A stretch of 64,000 bases of DNA, from the NCBI GenBank assembly GCA_946894095.1, contig OX335659.1, forward strand, positions 4,099,501 to 4,163,500, given 5' to 3'. The stretch comes from Incurvaria masculella (lineage: Eukaryota; Arthropoda; Insecta; Lepidoptera; Incurvariidae). Of this stretch, positions 21,551-32,175 are shown piece after piece. A program made the translations under genes and the position numbers. Below the pieces are notes generated by a model. That model was not told where the DNA came from and made no database searches. It saw nothing but the letters and a program-made list of their open reading frames with translations. Each line of letters begins with the position of its first letter. Position 1 is the first letter of the stretch.

Positions 21551-21989
21551 TTTTTTTATTTAAAAATTAAGGATTTCACATTCAAATTGGCAAAATATGA
21601 AACAGTGTCCCCCGTGCCAGGCATTTTGGCTGGTTAGAGGAGATCTCCACACTAACATCATCGGATTACAAATGACAACTTATGAATTATTAAGCACTAT
21701 CGTACAGCATTTTGAAGTACATGCTGTAACTTTGGGGTAGGTAATTTCGCGCTTCGTAATTGCACCACCGCTTGCTGAAAATACAAATTTCGATATCGGC
21801 TTCCATTTCATTTTCACACAACTTTTTATAGGTTAGAATTTATTTTCGTTTACATGTATGCTATGTTATACTTATAAATGAATACCTTAATGCTACTGAT
21901 GGCTAAGGTCATGAAATAAAGGGATGCGTGCACAGCATCGGTATAAACCCATTTATCAACGAGATACCCACAGGGGTCTCTCCTAGGCT
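21551..21989 (-). other. Intron 5 spacer
   Basis: No gene or repeat recognised between the minisatellite and the next repeat. Confidence 0.45.
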
Positions 21990-22262
21990 GGGTCTTACCC
22001 ACTGAAGAGAAAGGAAGGACGAGTGGCATGCGCACGATATCGCGTCCCCACCGTATGGTCAAAGTGTCCATATTATTGTACGGAAATCTGGCAGCGCGTC
22101 ATATGCCACTCAGTCGAAATATTTTCACCGCAAATGTGCTCTAAAAATGCGTTCAATTCGGTTCCCACGCACACAAACCCTCTAATACGTCCGTGACTAT
22201 GTTTTTGGCATGTACGTTTAAGTTGGGTTGGTAGTTTTTTTTTAATTGGAGACAGCAGGTCT
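21990..22262 (-). repeat. Interspersed repeat shared with 3106-3390
   Basis: Inverted copy of the family at 3106-3390, with shared segments in the same order, for example 'ttgaccatacggtggggacg' on the - strand. Confidence 0.65.
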
Positions 22263-22315
22263 CATATTAAGCGCACCAGGTGGAATATCTCCTTAATTTT
22301 TATCTATGTTCTTAC

Positions 22316-22507
22316 CGCACAGGCGCCATTTTCGCGCCGATATCGCGGCACCGCTCCAGGGCATCCGGGGAGAAGTCGGCGAGGCGCGGCAGAAACACCC
22401 CCTCCACGCCCCGCCGCTTCAGCTGTTCCACAGCATCGTCCAGGCGCTCCGCCACCGCCGCCCACGACGGCAGCTCCTCCATGTCCACTAGCGGACCCCG
22501 CACTAAC
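22316..22507 (-). CDS. SLC3-like gene, exon 5
   Basis: Residues 136-198. Acceptor ggctggcag|, donor GTGCG|gtaaga. It encodes the first barrel unit: AERLDDAVEQLKRRGVEGVF corresponds to GH13 'KLDYLxxLGVxxIWL', and DALERCRDIGAKMAPVR to the helix before region I. The GDGxGDL-type motif and the B-loop between them are missing, as in mammalian 4F2hc, which also lacks an active site. Highly GC-rich. Exon 4 joins it as TG|G, giving Trp135. Confidence 0.85.
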
Positions 22508-22949
22508 CTGCCAGCCATACCCGCTGCTGTTGTTAAGACTGTGAACGCGCGAGCCGCTAACTGCTCAGGTCTATGGCACGTACGAACTTAGTACGAAACA
22601 ACTGGTGAGAGCATATGTTCAGCCCATAACATCATACAAACATTCATCGAAAGATGATGTCAACATTTTTGTTAAGTGAAGAGGGTAATGAGGTGATCGA
22701 GTTCCATACAATGTCTCGTGCCTGTTTCCTCAGTCAAATTGCCCTATCAATTCCCCATACTACGGGCGATAACTATTTCCATGCTCTTGAAATTTTACTA
22801 GGTTTTTAAAATTTTGGATTCTAAAATATATTTTTTTTTATGGTCTTATCTGCGATCAGTCCTTGGACTATAAGCGGATTTGTTGATGGCTCGGATCTTG
22901 TGTGGAGTGTGCCCCCCACTAGGGACATCTCCTTAGGCTAATGCAGCTG
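22508..22949 (-). other. Intron 4, 3' part
   Basis: Unassigned intronic sequence. Confidence 0.4.
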
Positions 22950-23129
22950 CTAGCGATTTTGCAGCGTCAGGATGTCATGTCTTTTGAGGCGCTTTGGGTA
23001 ATTTTGTCGAATTAGTTGGGCAGCCAATATGTTGGGGTGGTTTTTCAGTCGCTCCTGATATTTATTTGCAGTGGACCGGACTTCGTCTTTAACATTCTTC
23101 ATCTGTAGATGATCATGGATTTCAGCGTT
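22950..23129 (-). mobile_element. Jockey-like LINE C-terminal fragment
   Basis: The - strand reads NAEIHDHLQMKNVKDEVRST, then KYQERLKNHPNILAAQL and RRLKRHD-like text (KRLKRHDILTL). This is the C-terminal tail of jockey-clade RTs ('YxxRLxxHPNxLAxxL...RRLKR'). Stops follow. Confidence 0.7.
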
Positions 23130-23393
23130 TGAAAAAAAATATATGGTAAAAATTTATGTCTCTGTTTTAATTTTTTTTTTTTGAGAAAAGTTGTCTTTTT
23201 TATGGTTATTTTCGATTTTTTTCTTTACGGAAAAATACAGATATTTACAAAATAATCAAAACATACGGACAGAGAATGAAGCTTTCTCAAGTAATGAAAA
23301 AACGAGATTAAAATCTGACGTTAAGGGGTAGGGAAACGTTAGAGCCTGGAAGACGATTTTGCTATTGTGCCTTAGCCAATGGGTCCTGTGACT

Positions 23394-23520
23394 ACACGAC
23401 AGCCTTAAATAAACCAACTGAGAGCTACATCTGTACGTTTAGATTTTTTTGATAACTTTACTTATATCCATGGTGTACTTAAACATTTTAATAAAAACAT
23501 TTAGAGGTACAAAAAGACAT
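23394..23520 (+). repeat. Repeat shared with 10990-11150
   Basis: Opposite orientation to the other copy; see 10990-11150. Confidence 0.5.
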
Positions 23521-24891
23521 ATTTTCATAATGTGTCAATGATGAGGTAAGAGAAGTATGATACGCTAACCCCAGTTTTTACCCCCGCCAGTTACCTGAAA
23601 TCCGATAAGTAACTTTCGGATGCATGGCATATTTGTATGGTGTAACCGAAAAGTAATTTTGGGATTTTGTAGCTGGTGGATGGTGGCAACGGGCGTAAGT
23701 CAATCATGACAAATTCAAGTCAATAAATGACGAATGCAAGGACGAATCAATTTCCTTTGAAATTACGACAGAGGTAACAGCAGCTGTGGGCGTAAGTGAC
23801 AATACAATATTGATTACTTTGCGCCGAATCAGAAACTTTTTAAGGTATTTTAAAATACAAAATTCCAAGCTTCTATAATAGAAAGATTCTATTTTATACA
23901 AATTTCAACACTTTTTATCTCGGTCATAAAATAAACTGAACTAATTTAGTTCAATGTTTTAACTATAAAGGACGGGGTTGAAAATATTCATGCAAAAACA
24001 TTCCATGCATAGTGTAAGCAATATCATTGTTATAAAAGGTCCACAAAGCTTTATATAAAGCGGGCATCCAGGTATTAGTGCACATTGCCTTGCACACATC
24101 GAGAGGCTGCACCAGCGTACAATGTGAGGAAATATTTCGATCAAATCTGCACCAATGAGAAGTGGATTCTACCCAGTAAGAGCGCAGAAGGCACTTTGCT
24201 TTCACAGAGTGAAGTGGCCTACGATCGAGTTCCCGCGCATACTTTCTCACATTTTACGCCGATTACCCTCATGCCAGGTTAGTGAGAAACGATGCTTCCA
24301 CCATCACCACTCAACGCCAAAGTGGGGAAACCGGCGTAGGTAGTTCCAACCGAAGAAATCAGTGACATCTTGTCCATCAAGCAGAGTGTGGATGTCAAAC
24401 ATTCACCCAAGTTATGTGAGCACCGCGATGACTCTTTTGTTTTGTGGGAGGAATAAGAAAATCTTGACTTTCCCAATGTTTTTGCCAACAAAAAACAAGC
24501 CTACACTGCAGAAAATAAAACTGGAATAGGGTGGACTACAAGGTACACTAATGTGGTCGATGATGAAGATGAATGCAACTATCGAGTCCAACATTTACAT
24601 TATGAGTATGTACAATAAACGCTTATGTATTTGAACATATGAGAATTGCTTTTCAATTTGAAATGGTCCAAATGCTTCGATTTTAAACACTTTCGGTAAT
24701 CCCCCCGTGCATGAGCACTTACCTTGTTAAGTCGACGATAGATCTGAAATATGAATTAAGTTAACATACATTATTAACAAATATAATCAATAGAAACAGT
24801 GTCCTAAATTAGTTTCTCAATACTTTAAAGGTAGGTTATATTCTATGGTTATATATTATTTACATAAGCGCTTACTACTAATTAGGAAAGC
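23521..24891 (-). other. Intron 4, middle part
   Basis: A moderately GC-rich stretch at 24100-24350 has overlapping open frames on both strands that I cannot assign. 24723-24743 looks like a 21-bp exon on the - strand (tttcag| ... AAG|gtaagt) but would introduce a stop; see the findings. Confidence 0.4.
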
Positions 24892-25410
24892 TTAAATTCT
24901 CTCTGAGGTCTGACCTTAAAATCCAAAATTTAAAGACACGAAAATATGACCAGTGCGTCCTCTCGGTTATGACGTACGGGTGTGAAACGTGGATCTGGAC
25001 TCTGACGGTCGCCGTTGTCCAACAAAGGTTGAAAGTAGCCAAGCGAGCAATGGAGCGAGCCATGTTGGGAAAATCGCTACGGGAAATATTGTGGTAACGA
25101 GGCAATCCGCCGACGTACCAGAGTAGCTGATATTGGACACCGGGTGGCTAATTTAAAGTGGCAGTGGGCTGGTCACGTCAGCCGAAGAGACGACGACCGT
25201 TGGAGTAACCGTGTCCTGCACTGGCGGTCGTGGACAGGAAAACGGAGTGTGGCAAGGCCACCCGCCAGGTGGGACGGCGACATCAAGTGCGTCGGCGGAA
25301 AGCAGTGGTTCCGTACCGCTGAGGGCCGGGAGGACTGGAGAAAAATTGCGGACGCAAACACCCTGACCGACTTACTAAACTTCCAACGACACGTAAGAAC
25401 CTACAAGCCT
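24892..25410 (+). mobile_element. RTE-type LINE C-terminal fragment
   Basis: Broken frames give LKTRKYDQCVLSVMTYGCET, QQRLKVAKRAMERAMLGKSL, then AN-LKWQWAGHVSRRDDDRWS and the end GGKQWFRTAEGREDWRKI. This is the C-terminus of RTE elements, interrupted by a stop and a frameshift around 25097. A copy of the same subfamily is at 63890-64000, nearly identical over about 110 bp. Confidence 0.8.
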
Positions 25411-27035
25411 AGCCGGCGCAGCACGCACGTTCGTGTCGACCCCGCGCCGCACCCCCGCGCCGCACCGTGGACCAGCGAAATAAAAAGTTTCAATACAGTT
25501 TCTTGGGAAAAGTGGTTTACAATGCTCAGGCGTTTCTTACGTTCACATAAGTATTCGGAACCTAAAATAGGCCACGGTGTATATACAGGTTGTAATTGAA
25601 TTCTTCTATGGCATTTAATATGCCATATAAATCTTATATGGCGTTAATGAGTTTTGAGAACAGAATTGATTAAGGATGAAAAATGTTGAAATTTAAATTT
25701 AAAAAAAAAAAATTTATTACATTATTATTATTATATTATTATGCGCCTATATCACAACACTTATGTATTTATTTATTATCTTTTTTTTTTTGATTTTGTT
25801 AAAAACATTGTTAAAAATTTTTAAACCAATTTTGTATAGAGGAACCGTTTTATTTCCTCATTTTTGCCTTTTTGCCACAATTCATTTAACGAATCGATTT
25901 TGTTTCTAATACTAACCAACCCCCTTAGAGGCTATAGATAAATTTAATTACATCCTGCATAAATAATAGCATAAAGAGCCCAAGGTCAGCACCACTGCTC
26001 GTCGCATGCATTGCTAGACGATATCAAGCTCTTCTCAATTTATATATACGAAATATGGAGCGGTGCAATGCAGTAGATGGTGCATTCATTTTGGGACAAC
26101 AATTTGTTTAATTCCACTTGTACACACATACACATATAGTTGTACATACGTCTACACTTTCCATACGAATAATGTAAAAAGAACTGATCAGATTTTTTTT
26201 CTTTTTTTTTCTTTCTTTATTTTTTTCATTCGTTAACTCAACTGTGAGAATATGTAACTGGTGTTTATTTTCATTACTTTGTTAATTCACTTTATGTATG
26301 AATGCACTGTTGTTTCTCCGAATAAATAAAATAAAATAAAAATAAAAAGATCATTTGAGGTTGGTCTCTGTAAAGTTGACGTTATGTATTTGAGCACATA
26401 AGTGCTCCAGCCCGACCGCGAGAATGAAATGGAAACAGGATAATGTATAAAACCAAACCATGGAATCCGGTCAAAATGACAAGTAAATGTCAATTTATCT
26501 CAAATAAAAATCGAAAATTTTAGTACAAATAATCAGAAAACTTTTTTTGACAAAAATGGACAAAACGGACGGACAAAAACTTTTTTTGATTATATTCATA
26601 ATCTGATTACAATGCTTCAACGTAGATAACGTTGGATAACCTCAAATCAATGATATAACGGTAATGACATATCCCTTAAATAGATAAAGTTATGAATTTT
26701 GTAACTTTAATTTTTCATTTTTTGTCTAACAATACTTATTTTGAGCAAATTCATCGCCAACCAGACCGCATTTCGTAACGACCGCCGTACGAATGGAACG
26801 AAAAGCGCACCTATAGACTTTGTTTTATGGCCTACATTAGAAATACTGGAGAAAAAGTGTCACCAGTGAGAACTTTTAAAAAAAAGATTGCATACTACAT
26901 CACTTCATTTAATGATACCGTTTGTAAAACTGTGTCCAAGAGGAATAAATGTTATTATTCACATGTTTGTCATCAAACCTCGAAATCAAATCACCTACTG
27001 CATCAGCGCATTTACATACATACAAATACATACCT
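25411..27035 (-). other. Intron 4, 5' part, AT-rich
   Basis: Contains a CR1-like tail at 25715-25763 (-) with 'atgcgcctatatcacaacac', an (AAATA)n tract near 26320-26350, and at 26515-26690 a repeat related to 35440-35580 and 39528-39670. No exon found. Confidence 0.45.
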
Positions 27036-27575
27036 TCACGCTGCTTTCACGGAGGGGTAGGCAGAGACGATAGAGCGCCATACGGTACCATTTCCACACA
27101 CCTCTTTCGCTTTATCTACAGACATACATCTTTTCATACATGCTCTACGATTACGGGTGCTACGTATAAGACCTTTACGAAGAATTACATCCGTGCCGTA
27201 GTACGTTTGGCCGTGGTACGTTTTTCTAGGCTGCCCGGGCACGACACCTCCGCTTACTTCTGCTCTGTTAATTTGTTTCTTAATTTTTTCGTCATCCATT
27301 CGTTCCATGTGTCCAAACCATCTTAGCACTCCTTTCTCGATTCTAGTCACAACTTCATTTTTGAGGTGACATTTCTCTCTAACCCAGTCGTTTCGAAATG
27401 TGTCCGTTAGATTAACTCCGCAAACGTTCATCAAGAAACGCATTTCTACTGCATTTATTCCACATTCGTGCCTCTTCTGCCATACCCAAGTCTCACTTCC
27501 ACACATAAGTGTAGGCACCAGCTCACAGCGCATATAATACAATGAATTCTGATATTGTATGGAAACTCCATACAA
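27036..27575 (-). mobile_element. LINE RT C-terminal fragment, open frame
   Basis: A 179-codon frame reads LMCGSETWVWQKRHECGINA, then RIEKGVLRWFGHMERMDDEK and a C-terminal VWRSIVSAYPSVKAA. This is a typical LINE C-terminus (GSETW, RWFGHxxRM). Other copies are at 19982-20192 and 30135-30410, both more decayed. Confidence 0.8.
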
Positions 27576-27724
27576 TATCTTAACTGCAGCGTAAAGAGCA
27601 TCGTTTCACGTTACCAACGCATGGTCTGCTCGGGTGTCGGAGTGGTAGTGCTTGCCGTGGTCTTAATCTCAGTTGTAGTGCAGTCGGCATCGGCGCTGTA
27701 AATGGACATTCTCTCATGTTAATT

Positions 27725-27890
27725 ATTTTTTTGATGCAACCTGACATGGATGGAATACCACACAACTACCGTTATGATATTAGCCCGATACACCACATTC
27801 CTGAAGGAATTAGGTGCTAGGACATTCCCTTTGTGAGCACGGCTACACTGAACTCGATGGAAAACACGGATAATTTTTCATTGCCGCTTA
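27725..27890 (-). repeat. tRNA-headed SINE, copy d (3' half)
   Basis: 3' half only, with the 'tgcaacctgacatggatgg' end of the second subfamily. It sits head-to-head with copy e. Confidence 0.75.
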
Positions 27891-27923
27891 CATATAATTT
27901 ACAGGGTGTAACTGCAGATTGTC

Positions 27924-28255
27924 AGCCTCGGTAGCCCAGTGGCACGACCCCTTGCGGATCGATAAACTGAGTGAACACTAAGCGCGGTTGGGTTCTGGAT
28001 GGGTGACCGTTTTCAGTCCCCGTTAACGCGGTTCTGATTCCATGAAAAACTGTAGGTCCCCTTACTAGGATGAACCCGGGCGGGTTAAACCCTGCCAGGG
28101 TTCGTACCGTCGCACTGAATGAACGATGGTCGAATCGGTAAAGAAAATTGTCCATGTTTTCCATCCAGTTCTATGTAGCCGAGCCAATGAAGGTCCTGGC
28201 ATGCCTCCTAGTTTCCATGCAGTGTGTTAGGCTAATATGATGACGTTCGGTTTGG
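27924..28255 (+). repeat. tRNA-headed SINE, copy e
   Basis: Includes the head 'gcctcggtagcccagtggca' (A box TAGCCCAGTGG) and 'gcggatcgataaac' (B-like). The body runs to 'gtgtgttaggctaatatgat'; the A tail is lost. Confidence 0.78.
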
Positions 28256-28569
28256 TAAAAAACGGTTTGGCCAAAAATAAGGATGGATATATTTTAATTT
28301 TTAAATTATCACTAACCAGAGATTGTCACACCACGCTTAGTGTTCTTTTACATAGATTTTCGAATTCGTTAGAATTTTCTAGTATGCAAAGCACAGAAAA
28401 ATGGAATCAAGTTAATTGTTTGCATTGATCTGAAGATGGATTTCCCGAAGTTACAGCAGGTACATGCTGCATATCTAAGTATATACTTACAAATAGAAGC
28501 TATGACCTAGGGATGTCAGGTGGGCTGGGCTAAATATCAGCCAATTGGAAAAGAAAAAAAGTGTCTTAC

Positions 28570-28650
28570 CATGGATCGCTCGTAACCGGTCCCGCGGAGT
28601 TTGTAGTCTTGACATCATTTCCGGATGAAGTTGTTGTACCATTTATGGTC
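28570..28650 (-). CDS. SLC3-like gene, exon 4 (stalk)
   Basis: 81 bp, residues 109-134. Acceptor ttcaattatag|, donor CCATG|gtaaga. The peptide is a Ser/Thr/Asn-rich linker (TINGTTTSSGNDVKTTNSAG...) with a sequon, between the membrane span and the GH13-like domain. Only one of three frames is open. It begins with the G that completes Arg108 and ends TG|, completed to Trp by exon 5. There is no cysteine, although 4F2hc and rBAT use a stalk Cys to bond the light chain. Confidence 0.78.
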
Positions 28651-28934
28651 CTATAATTGAAAAGTGCACAGCACATGCGATAGGTGAAGGATTATTGTGT
28701 GATTAAGAAAGTGTAGTTAAAGAAAAATAAATGTTTATGTACACTTTTTACAGATATGCAAAAACAAAAGGAGTATGTAAATAAAGTTCATTTCTTTTAT
28801 GTTAAGTGCGACGGATGACATACGCCAGGTCTTCAAACAATAGGCCCAACAACGCACATAGGCCACCGAACTTTCTAAGGGGTTGCATGCCAGCCAGGTG
28901 TTTCCTTAAATTACGTCTACATTACTCTAATTAG

Positions 28935-29066
28935 AACCGACCGATCCTCTAGATCCTTCATTTATCTATAGGGTCGGTAAACTGTGGAATGCACCGCCTG
29001 CCACGGTATTTCCCCCAAAGTCGTTCCAACATGGTGTGAAGAAACTAACGAGAAGGTTCGAATAAT
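28935..29066 (+). mobile_element. LINE C-terminal fragment
   Basis: Reads RSSRSFIYRVGKLWNAPPAT, then VFPPKSFQHGVKKLTRRFE and a stop: the 'FxxRxxRLWNxLPxxVFP..xxxxxFK' end of jockey-type LINEs. It is followed by 'atgccatgctttacat', also seen near 19360. Confidence 0.7.
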
Positions 29067-29704
29067 TTGGGGGCAGGGCCTGGTGTAAGTCATATGCCAT
29101 GCTTTACATAAAAAAAACCATAGAAACAGCACACAAGCATACTACAAGCTCAACATAGCACATTACGAACGCAAGGTGAATAAGATAAGAGAGAGTAAAA
29201 TCATTAATAGTAAAAAGGAATTATTCCAATGGGGTTAGAACCAAAAGACAATATTGACGATGAGATATTTCCACCCACATTTAAAACTTTCAATGTTAAT
29301 GAATCACATAATCAACCACACTAAGCATTTCAAACTCGCCACCAACAAAAAAGCTGAGTACAGAATAAGTATTTTACTCCAGTCAATCTAGGACTGGCTC
29401 TAGCGTCTGATGACAAATGCGATTTTGGTGACGATGGCAATTGGTTTGAAAACTCAATCCTTGCAGTCAATGTCCTCAACGAAGATAAAGTGTTAAATAA
29501 AGGTATAATCTTAAACAGTGTTAGTAGGAGGCATTGATTATGGGAAGAGGGACTGTAGGAGAATTCCAAATTATACCATATATCCGCGTATGGTATGTTT
29601 TAGTAGTTCCGGTACAGCCTTGCAGTAAATTCATAAAATATGTAGTTCTTTATACAGGGGTATTTTTTAATTAATGTGTCCTTGCTTCACAGTTGATTCA
29701 ATTA
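29067..29704 (-). other. Intron 3, unassigned
   Basis: No gene or repeat recognised. Confidence 0.4.
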
Positions 29705-29980
29705 ATTTTTTTATAGCACCTATCATGGGTGGCTACCACACAACTACCATTATGATATTGGCCCAACACACCGTATTCCCGAAGGAATTAGGTGCCATGC
29801 CAAGACCTGCCACTCATGAGCACGGCTACATTGAACTGGATGGAAAACACGGCTAATTTTTCATTGCCGCTTCGGCCATAGTTTCATCCAATGCGACGGT
29901 ACCAACACGGGCGGGATAGACCTAACCGCCTAGTAGGGGAAGAGGACCTACAGTTTTACATGGGATCCGAACCATGGAAC
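29705..29980 (-). repeat. tRNA-headed SINE, copy f
   Basis: 3' two thirds of the SINE in antisense, from oligo-T to 'gggatccgaaccatgg'. Confidence 0.75.
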
Positions 29981-30134
29981 ACCTTATTATGTGTGTAGTA
30001 TTGTTTAGAATAAGACCGTTCGGTTCACAAATAAAATACCATGTAAGGTACACATGTGACATAATGTTGGGTTTTAGCTTTGGAAAAGCTTTTTCAAAAA
30101 CAAAGTGCATTGCATGTTCAACAATGAACAATTC

Positions 30135-30410
30135 TCGGTTAGAGAGCATTGTGAATTGAAAAATGATGTTGCGACTAGAATCGAGAAAGGAGTGCTAAGA
30201 TGGTTTGGACATAAGTAACGAATGGATGACAAAAAAATGACGAAACAAATTTACAGAGCAGAAGTGAGGGGAAGTGTCGTGCCCAAGCGGACTAGAAGAA
30301 CGTACCATGACCAAATCGATGTAATTCTTCGTAAAGGTCTGGTACGTAGCACCCGTAATCGTAGAGCATGTATGAAAAGATGTATGTCTGTAGACACACA
30401 TGTGAAGGTA
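30135..30410 (+). mobile_element. LINE C-terminal fragment
   Basis: Encodes TRIEKGVLRWFGH and TRNRRACMKRCMSVD pieces with stops. It ends in GTAT repeats. Same family as 27036-27575. Confidence 0.7.
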
Positions 30411-30902
30411 TGTATGTATTTATGTTTCATCTACTTGCAGTGTCAAAATCAAATTTGCGGCGAGATCTATGGCTGCCGCAGACAACGCTCACAGTATCGC
30501 CCTGAGCACCGTACGCACTTGAACGATGACGTCATCGTGACATCATATTTAACAATTTTGCATTTGTGAGCACTCAAAATCAATTCAAAATTTATTTACG
30601 ATCAACAATTAAGCCTAAGTAATTTATTTTTTTTGTTCGTTATTACTACTTTAAGGCTATTTAAGCTACCGGAGTAGAGGAGCCCTGTGTTATGGGAAGC
30701 AGGGTCTTACATTAGTAATGGAAAAAACAAATCAGTTACAATAGAAAAAAAAATGATATTTTAAAAAGTAATTTTACAGAAAGAATATAATTACAGGGAT
30801 TGTACGTCTGTGCATAAGAAAGTTAATACATATACATACTATAATTGCAAATAAAATTAAAGACAATTATATAAGATATATAAGAAATGGGTAGATAAAT
30901 AT
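30411..30902 (-). other. Intron 3, unassigned
   Basis: Includes the palindrome gatgacgtcatc near 30525, a CRE-like site of unknown relevance. Confidence 0.4.
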
Positions 30903-31010
30903 AAGGAAGGTCCTGGCATGGCACCTAGTTCCCATGTGGTGTGTTGGGCTAATACCATGACATAACTTGTGGTATTAGCCATCCATGTCCAGTCACATAA
31001 AAAAAAAAAA
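30903..31010 (+). repeat. tRNA-headed SINE, copy g (3' end)
   Basis: Only the last 100 bp: 'aaggtcctggcatggcacct' to 'catgtccagtcacataaaaa'. Confidence 0.75.
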
Positions 31011-31200
31011 TGGGAACGATCAGAATAACTTGTTTTTTTTTAATTTTTTACTGTAAGAAGGATTTCTATTTCTTCGCAAGATTTTAATTTTAGACAGTCA
31101 TACATTATATTTGCGTGTGTTGGATGTAAAATATTGCGCGTTTCGGACCAACTGTATTCACGCTGTCCACGTTCGAGCACAACTCGGGCCTCTGTCTCAC

Positions 31201-31355
31201 CGTTTAACCTCTGCGGTGGTGTGTTTGTCCGCGGAGAGTACGACCGCCAGGATGATGATGCCTATCAGCAGCAGGAGCGACGGCAGGCCGATGGCGAGGA
31301 GGCGCGACCAGCCGCGCAGGCGCAGCACGTCGCCCTTCAGAGACGCGCAGTACGA
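31201..31355 (-). CDS. SLC3-like gene, exon 3 (transmembrane)
   Basis: Residues 57-107 plus two bases. Acceptor tttggcgcag|, donor AAACG|gtgaga. A positively charged flank (LKGDVLRLRGWSR) precedes a clear hydrophobic span, LLAIGLPSLLLLIGIIILAV (about residues 75-98). A polar stretch follows. With ten sequons all after the span, this gives a type II topology. Only this frame is open. Confidence 0.85.
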
Positions 31356-31397
31356 CTGCGCCAAAAAAATTCATGTTTTAAACATAGTACGCATGGG

Positions 31398-31507
31398 TGT
31401 ACTCAAACAGAGTAGTGGGACAAATTGCCTCAAGAAGTGATTCCTTGTGAATTCCTTCAAAAATAAACTGGACAACCATATAAAAAATAAAAAACAATGT
31501 ATATATA
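31398..31507 (+). mobile_element. CR1-like LINE 3' end, left part
   Basis: 'tgggacaaattgcctcaaga' encodes W-DKLPQEV, matching the CR1-like ends elsewhere. It is interrupted by the CCGACTTC element and resumes at 32102 with 'gatataggcgcatcagctt'. Confidence 0.6.
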
Positions 31508-32101
31508 ATAAAAAATAACCGACTTCAAAGAAAAAGCACTAAAAAGTAAAAAATAATTGCAATTTTTGTAGTTACGATTTTTGTTATTTTTTCAGTCGAC
31601 GTCAGCCGGGCACGCGCTGCGCCAATCAGGAGAACCTTGGCTACCTTGGCTGACACCGACTCAAAAAATAACAAAAATCGTAACTACAAAAATGGCAATT
31701 ATTTTTTACTTTTTAGTGCTTTTTCTTTGAAGTCGGTTATTTTTTTTGTTATTTTTTTTATTTCTTTATTTTTATTGAATCTGAAGTACACTTACTAATT
31801 TGTACACGTCCTTTCCAATAAAAAAAGAATCACCGAAATCGGTTGGCGTTATATTGAGTTATTCGTCCATTTGTCGCGCACATCTTAAAACAAATTTAAG
31901 ACTTATATGATTTTCTCATGGATATCATTGTACTTAACCAAATTAAAATGGGACCACTTGGGAAGCACTAGCTTTCATTGAAAAAAAAAATCATCAAAAT
32001 CGGTTCACCCAGGCAAAAGTTATGAGGTAACAAACATAAAAAAAAACATACAGACGAATTGATAACCTCCTTCTTTTTTGAAGTCGGTTAAAAAAAAAAA
32101 A
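31508..32101 (+). mobile_element. CCGACTTC element with long fold-back
   Basis: Begins 'aataaccgacttcaaagaaa' and ends 'ttttttgaagtcggtt' plus an A run. The first 235 bp form a near-perfect inverted repeat: 31515-31598 against 31654-31742, with a 55-bp loop containing 'gccgggcacgcgctgcgcc'. The right part has 'tcatcaaaatcggttcaccc' and 'catacagacgaattgataac', which I recall from lepidopteran repeats. Non-coding. Confidence 0.75.
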
Positions 32102-32175
32102 AAGTGTTGTGATATAGGCGCATCAGCTTAAAGCTGCTGCTAGCCTATCAATAATAATATAATATATATATAATA
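32102..32175 (+). mobile_element. CR1-like LINE 3' end, right part
   Basis: 'gtgttgtgatataggcgcat' then 'cagcttaaagctgctgctag' and an AATAAT tail. Continuation of 31398-31507. Confidence 0.6.

Noticed and set aside
24100..24350. Overlapping ORFs on both strands suggesting an exon
   Set aside because: No frame shows a family motif and the splice phases do not fit the SLC3-like gene; probably old repeat sequence.
26287..26493. A possible extra SLC3-like exon (reads PWFGFIHYPVSISFS on the - strand)
   Set aside because: It superficially resembles the GH13 'W..xxYxxYPxSF' start, but there is no acceptor or donor near it, and exons 4 and 5 already join in phase with a Trp.
30515..30545. CRE site (tgacgtca) as a regulatory element
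   Set aside because: A single 8-bp palindrome in an intron next to repeats has little evidential weight.
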